8,923 bases of DNA from the NCBI GenBank assembly GCA_029558435.1, contig JAKQEZ010000194.1, forward strand, positions 1-8,923. Direction: 5' to 3'. Source of the stretch: Bacteroidota bacterium. GTDB taxonomy: Bacteria; Bacteroidota; Bacteroidia; Flavobacteriales; Crocinitomicaceae. The first letter of the stretch is position 1. Each line of letters starts with the position of its first letter. The position numbers and the translations under genes were made by a program. Below the pieces are notes generated by a model. That model was not told the origin of the DNA. It ran no database searches and saw only the letters and a list, made by a program, of their open reading frames with translations. Positions 1 through 5,626 of the stretch are shown here, in pieces.

Positions 1-319
1 CAATGGCATAGAGGTTTTGGAATAAAAACGAGGCAATGATTAATAAAATTAAAGCAATGGTAATTAAGCGTGAGATGCGTTGCAAATTGTATTTTACCCC
101 TTCTGTTTCAGCTTGGGTGTTAATCATTCTTTTTAAAACACGCTCAATGAGCAATACAATAATGATAAGAAACACACTCATTGTGAGGCGTTTTGCGCTG
201 TCTTGGTATTCGCCTAGAAATTGAAAAAAAGGTAAATTTAAACTGTAGCGAAAAATGAAAACAGCAGCTGCAGTTGCTAATAAGAACCGAATTTTATATT
301 TCTTTTTTTTAATTGTCAT
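1..319 (-). CDS. MscS-like mechanosensitive ion channel, N-terminal part (cut by window edge)
   Basis: Reading the minus strand from the ATG at 319-317 gives 106 uninterrupted codons that run off the left edge, so only the N-terminus is present. The protein starts with a basic MTIKKKKYK stretch. Three hydrophobic segments follow, at about residues 11-25, 45-62 and 85-104. Between the second and third is a charged stretch with the sequence AETEGVKYNLQRISRLI. This arrangement resembles the region just before the pore helix of small MscS-family channels, which open under membrane tension and release solutes during osmotic downshock in the inner membrane. The diagnostic Gly/Ala-rich pore helix would lie beyond the edge, so the family call is an inference from pattern. 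A weak AGAAGG lies about 14 bases before the ATG. The gene sits 57 bases downstream of the HutD-like gene on the same strand and may be read through from it. It could alternatively be another small multi-pass membrane protein. Confidence 0.72.
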   Translation of the reverse strand, partial: MTIKKKKYKIRFLLATAAAVFIFRYSLNLPFFQFLGEYQDSAKRLTMSVFLIIIVLLIERVLKRMINTQAETEGVKYNLQRISRLITIALILLIIASFLFQNLYAI

Positions 320-320
320 T

Positions 321-370
321 ATTGTTGCTTTAGCCTTCTAAAATAACAAAAAATAGTGTTTTGCAACAAT
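321..370. repeat. 8-bp inverted repeat ahead of the MscS-like gene
   Basis: ATTGTTGC at 321-328 and GCAACAAT at 363-370 are perfect inverted copies separated by 34 bases. On the minus strand the second arm ends one base before the ATG of the channel gene. A transcript arriving from the upstream HutD-like gene could therefore fold with the start region at the base of a stem. The long loop makes the hairpin weak, and an 8-bp match in AT-rich DNA could be chance. No T-run follows on the minus strand, so it is not a convincing terminator. Confidence 0.3.
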
Positions 371-376
371 CCTTTT

Positions 377-922
377 TTATTTGATAAGGCAATTTATCAG
401 AGTGTTGGTACTTTTTAGTGTAAATGTATCACGTTGATTGTTGTCAATAAACAACAAATCATTTGACTGTAGGTTATACTCTTTGTTGTTGACCCAAAGT
501 GTACTACTGGTTAGTGCAAAAAACAGCATGAATTTGGCATTCAATGTACCATCTACGATTGAAAGGTAAACCTCACTATTTTTTATAGAGTTTGTATGCA
601 TCAAATTAAAATCGTTTCCCAGCGAAAAAGATTGAATTTCATCGTTGGAATTAAACGTGAAAATTTCATGTTGCGCATATTTTTCTTCGACGCCATTGCG
701 GATAATCGATAAATCTCCATCAAGCATTACCAAATAACGTTGATAGCCTTCAAAACGTGTAAAATTGGAAGGTGCTTTTTCAATGGCTGCGCAACTGATA
801 CGAAAATCAAAATTGCGCTCACTGTAACTGGATGACGTAGGATAAATACAATATTCATACGTTTTTCCACCGTCCCAAATAGATGGAGTTAGTGTTGATT
901 TTTTAATGATGGAGATTTTCAT
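377..922 (-). CDS. HutD/Ves-family cupin protein
   Basis: This 181-residue protein matches the HutD/Ves family (a bicupin fold) in length and motif order. It has W-D-G-G-K-T-Y-E at residues 16-23, where the family has W-x-N/D-G-G-x-T-x-E. FDFRIS follows at 38-43 (family: FDWRIS), then F-T-R-F-E-G-Y-x-R-Y-L-V-M-L-D-G at 54-69 and F-N-L-M at 105-108. Family knowledge: Pseudomonas HutD modulates histidine utilisation, probably by binding a small metabolite, and E. coli Ves was described as cold- or stress-induced. No enzyme activity is established. No histidine-utilisation gene is visible here, so the ligand is unknown. There is no signal peptide, so it is probably cytosolic. The ATG overlaps the TGA of the upstream XRE gene (ATGA), implying translational coupling. 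Its base composition looks less AT-rich than that of the regulator. Family assignment is fairly secure; the biological role is not. Confidence 0.85.
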   Translation of the reverse strand: MKISIIKKSTLTPSIWDGGKTYEYCIYPTSSSYSERNFDFRISCAAIEKAPSNFTRFEGYQRYLVMLDGDLSIIRNGVEEKYAQHEIFTFNSNDEIQSFSLGNDFNLMHTNSIKNSEVYLSIVDGTLNAKFMLFFALTSSTLWVNNKEYNLQSNDLLFIDNNQRDTFTLKSTNTLINCLIK

Positions 923-1311
923 TTATTTTTCTTTAATAAACTAATAATTTCATCTTTTGATTTTATAAGTTCCTCATATTTATTAATTAACAACTCTGTT
1001 TGTTTTTGATTGCCTTTATACAAATGTTGCTCGTTTGCTTGGTATCCCTCTCCATTAGGGTGAACATTTAAATTGAAAATATTTTCAGGCTGTATTTGAA
1101 GTAGTTTATTTATAGGAACCTCTAAAAATCGTTGAATTTGTAGAAATCTTTCAAAGGTTAATTTCGTTTCTTTATTCTCAATTTTGCTATATGCAGAAAC
1201 GCTTAAATTTAATTCATCAGCCATATTCTCTAAAGAGTACCCTTTTTCTTTTCTAATTACTTTTATTTTATCGATAATATTTTCAATCGTCTCATGTATA
1301 GATTTTTCCAT
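919..1311 (-). CDS. XRE-family helix-turn-helix transcriptional regulator
   Basis: A 130-residue protein with a Cro/C1-type helix-turn-helix at about residues 15-72. IRKEKGYSLENMADELNLS supplies the first helices and turn, and SVSAYSKIENKETKLTFERF covers the recognition helix and the following helix. The ending VPINKLLQI is usual for this domain. The C-terminal tail (about 100-130) is rich in Lys, Glu and Leu and probably forms a short coiled coil for dimerisation. It lacks a peptidase or cupin effector domain, so any signal may come through its partner. The stop overlaps the start of the HutD-like gene by 4 bp, making a two-gene operon. The regulator is expected to bind the direct repeats just upstream (1329-1382) and could control both its own operon and the divergent secreted protein; that is inference. 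The start is preceded by an A-rich leader without Shine-Dalgarno. The gene is markedly AT-rich: one 60-base stretch, 931-990, has only 9 G or C by hand count. Confidence 0.88.
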   Translation of the reverse strand: MEKSIHETIENIIDKIKVIRKEKGYSLENMADELNLSVSAYSKIENKETKLTFERFLQIQRFLEVPINKLLQIQPENIFNLNVHPNGEGYQANEQHLYKGNQKQTELLINKYEELIKSKDEIISLLKKNK

Positions 1312-1328
1312 TTTATTTTCATTTGTCT

Positions 1329-1382
1329 CCGTAAAAGTATAATTAATTTTTGAATAAGTGTAAAAAAAACCGTAAAAGTATA
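1329..1382. promoter_or_regulatory. Direct repeat pair in divergent control region (candidate operators)
   Basis: CCGTAAAAGTATA occurs identically at 1329-1341 and 1370-1382. The copies start 41 bp apart, close to four helical turns, so they face the same side of the DNA. A second motif, TAATTAAT, also occurs twice, at 1340-1347 and 1391-1398. On the minus strand each 13-mer reads TACTTTTA, one base off the Bacteroidota -7 element TAnnTTTG, so the copy at 1332-1339 could also be part of the XRE promoter. No clear TTG lies at the right distance upstream of it. The position between the XRE regulator and a divergent gene makes these the best candidates for its binding sites. Confidence 0.5.
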
Positions 1383-1386
1383 GTGG

Positions 1387-1412
1387 TTGATAATTAATCG
1401 AGATTAAGTTTG
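1387..1412 (+). promoter_or_regulatory. Putative Bacteroidota-type promoter for the secreted protein at 1436
   Basis: TAAGTTTG at 1405-1412 is a perfect match to TAnnTTTG. A TTG at 1387-1389 could be the -33 element, although the 15-base spacing is a little shorter than usual. Transcription would start near 1418, giving a leader of under 20 bases before the ATG at 1436. The second CCGTAAAAGTATA copy ends 4 bases before the TTG, so a protein bound there could block or assist polymerase. Confidence 0.55.
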
Positions 1413-1435
1413 CTTCAATTTTAAACTAAATTATT

Positions 1436-2983
1436 ATGAGAAAATTAACAATTTTATTAGTGTCATTGATGGCAATGAACGTTTATACGGCAAATACTCA
1501 GATTAAGCAATTAATAGATCCTGCCGTTTCTAGAGGATATTTAACATGGGTAAATGTACCTACCGCAACATCTTATAAATTAGAGTTCTTTTTAAATGAT
1601 GCCTCAAGTACCCAAATAGCTCAATTTGAGTTTGATAAAAATTATATAAAAGTAGATCCATTATTGTTTACGATACCAAACATAGCATACACTATAACAG
1701 CTTTAAGTAATAATAGTACTATCGTTAGTACCACGACAAATGTCGTTAATAAACTACCTGTAAATCCTACAACATGGGTTGATGATTGTAGCTACACATG
1801 TAATGGTAGAACATACGCTTGGAAGTTAACCGCTGGTGGAAGGGCTGAAATACCAGCAGAAGAGCGTTTGCAATTAAGTAATGTTTATCAATATTATGAT
1901 GCAGAGTCAGGAGTTGCTACACCATATTGGCAAGCAATGTCAACTAGTTCTTATAATAGCTTACCAGGTGGCCATCCATATAAACAGCAGACATTTACTG
2001 GGATAGATGAGCAATATTTGTATAGAAGAATGTTAATTAATAGTTCAATGTTCAGCGGTCCAACCCCATATAGAGATAAGTTTAACAATCCTGTTTCTGA
2101 TGGATTTTTGATAGAAAAGAAATTAGATGAATTTACACATCTAAATGGAAGTATGACAGTTGAAACAGCAGTTCCAAATACGGATATTTGTGCTGTAAAT
2201 GATATTAATTATTGGAAAAATTTTTTCAATCAATATGTTGATTTGAATCCAGTTAATATTCCTAGTAGTGTTGAGCCTTTTGCTTATACTGTACCAGTTG
2301 GAGTTGAGTGTTTAGAAACGTACGACCATACTGGTGTAACATCTGGAGATGTATTAGATAATGACTGGAATGCATGGGTTAAGGAGTTGTATGAATCAGT
2401 CGATTATACAGAAGAAGCTATTGGATCATCCAGTTCTTCTGGTCATGGTAAATTATTTAACGAATTAATTAGTCAGTTCAACCAATTATTAAATACAAGT
2501 TTCTCGGGAGATAGTGTTTCTTTTATTGTTTTAGAATCAATCGACAAAAGAAATTTTTCTGAAGCAATAATTAAAAAAGATGTAAATGGTTATTATCTTT
2601 TATATTCTACTGGTTTATTTCAAAAAGGTTTATATAATATTTCATTTAGATCAGCAAAAGGAAACGTTTTTCCAACAGTATTTAAAATTTCTTCTGATTT
2701 AGTTGTAACTCAATTAAAAGAGGATGTAGATGTAATAGCTTATCCTAATCCAATTGTAAATGATCAATTAAACCTTAAAATAGACTCAAAACAAGCATTG
2801 TTAGCTAGATTGTTATTAAGTGATAATGAAGGAAATTTAATAATAAATGAAGAAATTAAGTTGAAAAATGGTATTTCAAATTATACTTATGATTTGAGTT
2901 CTATAAAAAATTCTAATTATTTGGTTTTAAACGTAGTTTATCCAGATGGGAGTGTAGATCATTTAACGTTAATAAAAAATTAA
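1436..2983 (+). CDS. Secreted protein of unknown function with T9SS type A sorting domain
   Basis: A 515-residue exported protein. Residues 1-19 form a signal peptide (MRK, a hydrophobic stretch, then VYTA). Residues 22-108 resemble a fibronectin type III-like beta-sandwich: L-T-W-x-x-V-P-x-A-T-S-Y-K-L-E is the usual first-strand pattern and A-Y-T-I-T-A-L a later strand. Residues about 111-420 match no family I recognise. They contain four cysteines (118, 122, 252, 292), which could form disulfides, and a serine/glycine linker at 330-337. Residues 431-515 are a T9SS type A sorting domain (VDVIAYPNP, ending in a short basic tail), so the protein should cross the outer membrane by type IX secretion and become surface-attached or released. 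No catalytic motif is evident. The ATG is preceded by A/T-rich sequence without Shine-Dalgarno, as is normal in this group. The gene is divergent from the XRE operon, with a TAnnTTTG promoter 24 bases upstream, and is notably AT-rich. Confidence 0.85.
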   Translation: MRKLTILLVSLMAMNVYTANTQIKQLIDPAVSRGYLTWVNVPTATSYKLEFFLNDASSTQIAQFEFDKNYIKVDPLLFTIPNIAYTITALSNNSTIVSTTTNVVNKLPVNPTTWVDDCSYTCNGRTYAWKLTAGGRAEIPAEERLQLSNVYQYYDAESGVATPYWQAMSTSSYNSLPGGHPYKQQTFTGIDEQYLYRRMLINSSMFSGPTPYRDKFNNPVSDGFLIEKKLDEFTHLNGSMTVETAVPNTDICAVNDINYWKNFFNQYVDLNPVNIPSSVEPFAYTVPVGVECLETYDHTGVTSGDVLDNDWNAWVKELYESVDYTEEAIGSSSSSGHGKLFNELISQFNQLLNTSFSGDSVSFIVLESIDKRNFSEAIIKKDVNGYYLLYSTGLFQKGLYNISFRSAKGNVFPTVFKISSDLVVTQLKEDVDVIAYPNPIVNDQLNLKIDSKQALLARLLLSDNEGNLIINEEIKLKNGISNYTYDLSSIKNSNYLVLNVVYPDGSVDHLTLIKN

Positions 2984-2993
2984 TACGAAATAG

Positions 2994-3022
2994 TTGTATA
3001 AATTAATTTATTTATATTTTTA
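2994..3022 (+). promoter_or_regulatory. Candidate promoter for the seven-repeat T9SS gene
   Basis: TTG at 2994-2996 and TATTTTTA at 3015-3022 (7 of 8 bases of TAnnTTTG) are separated by 18 bases, a good spacing for this phylum. If it is used, transcription would begin near 3028-3030, just before the strong hairpin at 3034. That would place the hairpin at the very 5' end of the message. The AT-rich context makes chance matches likely. Confidence 0.3.
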
Positions 3023-3027
3023 TACAA
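2994..3027. repeat. AT-rich inverted repeat after the first T9SS gene
   Basis: TTGTATAAA at 2994-3002 pairs perfectly with TTTATACAA at 3019-3027 across a 16-base interior. The left part also contains a 14-base perfect palindrome (ATAAATTAATTTAT, 2998-3011). It begins 10 bases after the stop of the upstream gene. It may be a weak 3' stem, an operator, or a coincidence of AT-rich DNA. Confidence 0.35.
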
Positions 3028-3033
3028 TAACTG

Positions 3034-3067
3034 AGTGTAGTCATGAACGTTAATGACTACACTTTTT
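3034..3067 (+). terminator. Stem-loop with T-run: intrinsic terminator or leader hairpin
   Basis: AGTGTAGTCAT (3034-3044) and ATGACTACACT (3053-3063) form a perfect 11-bp stem around the 8-base loop GAACGTTA. The right arm runs into TTTTT (3063-3067). This is the form of an intrinsic terminator and would end transcripts of the secreted protein gene that stops at 2983. It lies only 12 bases before the preferred ATG (3080) of the next gene, so it might instead act as an attenuator or a 5' stabilising stem. It also argues against an earlier in-frame ATG at 3053, which forms the start of the right arm. Confidence 0.65.
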
Positions 3068-3079
3068 AATCTAAAAGCT

Positions 3080-4687
3080 ATGAAAATTCTAATATTCTTA
3101 AGTTTGTTTTTTACTGCTAGTACAGTTTTTTCTCAAGATTTTTCAATACTAACTCAAAAAAGTATTGGGGGCACTGGCGATGATAGTGGTAGATTACTAC
3201 CAGACCCTCAAAACAACGGTGAATATTTTCTTATTTCATCCTCAAAATCCGGTATTTCGGGTGACAAAACAGAGCCTTCAAACGGAGGTGTTGATGTATG
3301 GATTGTAAAATTAGATAATAATTTTAATGTATTGTGGGATAAATCTTATGGTGGTAGTGGGGATGATGTGTTTTGGTCAGCTTTTATAAACAATGGTTTT
3401 ATTTATATTGCTACTCAAACTTCCTCAAATCAATCAGGGGATAAGACAATGGATTTGTTTTCAACAGAACCTTATCCTTCAAATATTTGGATATTGTGTT
3501 TAGATTTATCTGGCAATTTGATTTGGCAACAGCAATTTGGTGGAACTAATGTCGAAACGCGTCCTTATTTAATACCATATACACAAACCACGTTTTTAAT
3601 GTCTTGTTCGTCTAGATCTCCAGTGTCTGGCAATAAAACAACCGCTTTAAAGGGGTTAGACGATACTTGGTTGGTTGAGGTAAACTATTCTGATGGTTCA
3701 ATAGCTCAACAAAAAAGTGTCGGAACAGATGCCAATGATAATGTTAAGAGCATTAAAAGAGTTTCTAATGGTAATATTTTATTATCAATTACTACTGGAG
3801 GAGATATTAATGGAGATAAAACGGTAAGCAGTTTTGGTTTGGATGATATATGGTTAATTGAAATGGATAATTCTTTAAATATTGTAAAACAATCAGGTTT
3901 TGGCGGAAATTCTGTTGAAGATAGAGGATATATAGCAGAAATTGAAGATGCTTATTATTTAACTATTTCGACTTATTCCGATGCTTCTGGTAATAAATCA
4001 GAAAATTCTTTTGGTGATACAGATGTATGGTTAGTGAAAATGGACAAAGACTTTACTATTATTTGGGACAAGACGATTGGTGGTAACTACACTGAGTATG
4101 GAGGAACGGTGTTTAAAAATGCAAATGGCAAGTTGGTTCTTTTTGCAACCTCACAGTCCATACCAAGTGGCAACAAGACTTCACCAAGGTATGGTTCATC
4201 TTATGATTCGTGGATAGTTCTTCTAAATGAGGATGGAGATTTACTAGAACAATATACACTAGGAGGTAATGGATCAGATGGTTGTGAAATAATAGAGTAT
4301 CCTAATGACCCTACAAAATTGTTGTTTTATGGTGCGTCGGATAGCCCAATGGGTTCCGGAGTTAAAACATCACCAGTGATTGGTGGTTCTGACATATGGT
4401 TAGGGGTTATTGATGCTTCAAATGTATTGACCACTTCTAATTTGACAGTAGGTGAATTTAGTGTATATCCTAATCCAACAAAAAATAGTCTATTCATTAA
4501 TTCGTCTAGTGAGGTAGAGTATCAAGCGTGGATTTCGGATTTAAATGGTAAACAGGTATCTTCAATTAAGAAAAACACCTTTATCGGTGAAGCCGTGTTA
4601 GATGTTAAATCAATAAATAGTGGAGTTTATTTTTTAAATATATCTACTAAGTTTGGTAATCAAATTAAGAAAATAATTATTGAATAA
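3080..4687 (+). CDS. Secreted seven-repeat (probable beta-propeller) protein with T9SS sorting domain
   Basis: From the ATG at 3080 the protein has 535 residues. An in-frame ATG at 3053 exists, but it lies inside a hairpin and would put nine extra residues before the signal peptide MKILIFLSLFFTASTVFSQ, so 3080 is preferred. The mature part holds seven copies of a repeat of about 60 residues. Each has S-G-D/N-K-T, then D-x-W-[IL]-x-x-[LM]-D, then a turn and a G-G-x-x-x-D/E-like end. Counted from the 3080 start, the SGDKT-type motifs begin near residues 60, 119, 183, 244, 303, 363 and 426. A half repeat at the N-terminus (SIGGTGDD) and a half at the C-terminus (GSDIWLGVID) would complete each other, as in a ring-closed seven-bladed beta-propeller. 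Residues about 458-535 are a T9SS type A domain (FSVYPNPT, ending IKKIIIE). The likely role is surface binding or adhesion; no enzyme residues are apparent. The gene ends 9 bases from the convergent thioredoxin-like gene. Confidence 0.87.
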   Translation: MKILIFLSLFFTASTVFSQDFSILTQKSIGGTGDDSGRLLPDPQNNGEYFLISSSKSGISGDKTEPSNGGVDVWIVKLDNNFNVLWDKSYGGSGDDVFWSAFINNGFIYIATQTSSNQSGDKTMDLFSTEPYPSNIWILCLDLSGNLIWQQQFGGTNVETRPYLIPYTQTTFLMSCSSRSPVSGNKTTALKGLDDTWLVEVNYSDGSIAQQKSVGTDANDNVKSIKRVSNGNILLSITTGGDINGDKTVSSFGLDDIWLIEMDNSLNIVKQSGFGGNSVEDRGYIAEIEDAYYLTISTYSDASGNKSENSFGDTDVWLVKMDKDFTIIWDKTIGGNYTEYGGTVFKNANGKLVLFATSQSIPSGNKTSPRYGSSYDSWIVLLNEDGDLLEQYTLGGNGSDGCEIIEYPNDPTKLLFYGASDSPMGSGVKTSPVIGGSDIWLGVIDASNVLTTSNLTVGEFSVYPNPTKNSLFINSSSEVEYQAWISDLNGKQVSSIKKNTFIGEAVLDVKSINSGVYFLNISTKFGNQIKKIIIE

Positions 4688-4696
4688 ATTGTAGAT

Positions 4697-4972
4697 TTAT
4701 AACTGCTTTTCAATTGTTTGAATAAACTCTTTTTTGGTTAATAAACCAGCAACTTTCCATACAATTTCACCATTTTTGAAAAGGATGTAAGTAGGCACAC
4801 TTCGAATGTGGTAAAGTGCTGCCATTTGTGGGTTTTCTTCGGTGTTTATTTTTAAAATTTCCAGTTGTACCCCAAATTTTTCTTGAATAGCATCAATGGT
4901 TGGTTCCATTGTTTGACAAGTGCTGCACCAATCCGCATAAAAATCAATTAAAACCAATTTTGAGGAACTCAT
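4697..4972 (-). CDS. Thioredoxin-like protein with CSTC active site
   Basis: A 91-residue single-domain thioredoxin-fold protein. F-Y-A-D-W-C-S-T-C at 11-19 is the redox site (Cys16 and Cys19), and S-V-P-T-Y with Pro60 is the cis-proline loop facing it. K-N-G-E-I at 66-70 and the last helix complete the fold. It is shorter than classical thioredoxin (about 105 residues), mainly because the first strand and helix are missing. The dipeptide between the cysteines is Ser-Thr instead of the usual Gly-Pro. Changes at this site generally alter redox potential, so it may not be a general thioredoxin. It has no signal peptide and is cytosolic. Its ATG overlaps the TGA of the upstream methyltransferase (ATGA), so the two are probably translated together, perhaps acting on the same thiol or chalcogen substrate (inference). 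It converges on the preceding plus-strand gene with a 9-base gap and no clear terminator. Confidence 0.9.
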   Translation of the reverse strand: MSSSKLVLIDFYADWCSTCQTMEPTIDAIQEKFGVQLEILKINTEENPQMAALYHIRSVPTYILFKNGEIVWKVAGLLTKKEFIQTIEKQL

Positions 4973-5571
4973 TTTTTGATAAATTCAATGAATAATTCAG
5001 CCCCTTCTCTTGGCTTAATACTATTGAAGCACGGTTCCAATTTCTTCAATTCAAAATAGGGTTTAAAAAGCTGCTGATATTCGTGGATGTCGCCTCCAAA
5101 TGGCGGACCTTGCGGACCAAAATCAACACCAAATAAAACGCCAACTAATTTGCCGTTTGGTTTAAGTAATGAATGTATTTTTTGTGCATATTCAGTTCTT
5201 CGTTGCAATACTTGTGCGCAAAAGAATGTCTGTTCTATGATGAGGTCATAACTGCCTTGGTGTTCAAAGAAATCGCCACAAATGATAGTTACTTGAGAAT
5301 CGAATCGAAATTTTTCTTTTAATCTTCTAACGGCTTCCTCGGCAATATCTATCAAAGTGATGTTGGTAAAACCGTTTGCAACCAAATATTCGGCTTCATA
5401 CGCATTTCCACATCCAGGAATGAGAATGGCTAAATTTTTATCATTAAGGGTTTGTATGTATTCTGTAAGCGGTGGAGAAGCACAGCCAATGTCCCAGCCT
5501 ATATGTCCTGTTTGCCAACGTGAATTCCAAAAATTAGCATCCAATTCGTTCGCATAATTTTGTTCGTGCAT
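4969..5571 (-). CDS. TPMT-superfamily SAM-dependent methyltransferase
   Basis: A 200-residue class I methyltransferase. F-W-N-S-R-W-x-T-G-x-I-G-W-D at 14-27 is the typical N-terminal signature of the thiopurine S-methyltransferase/thiol methyltransferase superfamily. L-I-P-G-C-G-N-A-Y-E at 50-59 is the S-adenosylmethionine-binding motif I. T-L-I-D at 72-75 gives the acidic residue for the ribose, and C-G-D-F-F at 98-102 the next binding motif. D-L-I-I-E-Q-T-F-F-C-A at 109-119 and G-P-P-F at 155-158 also fit. Family members methylate sulfur, selenium, tellurium or halide acceptors; the acceptor here cannot be told from sequence. It is cytosolic. It forms a 4-bp-overlap operon with the thioredoxin-like gene and follows the SGNH hydrolase gene by 55 bases, with its own -7 promoter element. 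A ubiquinone/menaquinone-type methyltransferase is less likely because of the N-terminal signature. Confidence 0.88.
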   Translation of the reverse strand: MHEQNYANELDANFWNSRWQTGHIGWDIGCASPPLTEYIQTLNDKNLAILIPGCGNAYEAEYLVANGFTNITLIDIAEEAVRRLKEKFRFDSQVTIICGDFFEHQGSYDLIIEQTFFCAQVLQRRTEYAQKIHSLLKPNGKLVGVLFGVDFGPQGPPFGGDIHEYQQLFKPYFELKKLEPCFNSIKPREGAELFIEFIKK

Positions 5572-5589
5572 TGTATTTTTTTTGTTTTA

Positions 5590-5597
5590 CAAATATA
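5590..5597 (-). promoter_or_regulatory. -7 promoter element before the methyltransferase operon
   Basis: On the minus strand TATATTTG (5597 to 5590) matches TAnnTTTG perfectly and lies 18 bases before the ATG at 5571. I find no TTG at the expected -33 distance, so strength is uncertain. It would let the methyltransferase/thioredoxin pair be expressed independently of the SGNH gene upstream. Confidence 0.45.
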
Positions 5598-5626
5598 CAA
5601 AACAATTATGCGATGGGAGTAATATT

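Noticed and set aside
36..224. 62-codon open frame on the plus strand
   Set aside because: It lies antisense to the MscS-like coding sequence, which is open over all 106 codons and has membrane-protein character. The plus-strand peptide resembles no protein.
919..1311. XRE/HutD pair as a toxin-antitoxin system
   Set aside because: The small-gene overlap and XRE protein look similar, but the partner is a clear HutD-family cupin without any known toxin motif.
5357..5557. 66-codon open frame on the plus strand
   Set aside because: It is antisense to the methyltransferase, whose motifs prove the coding strand.
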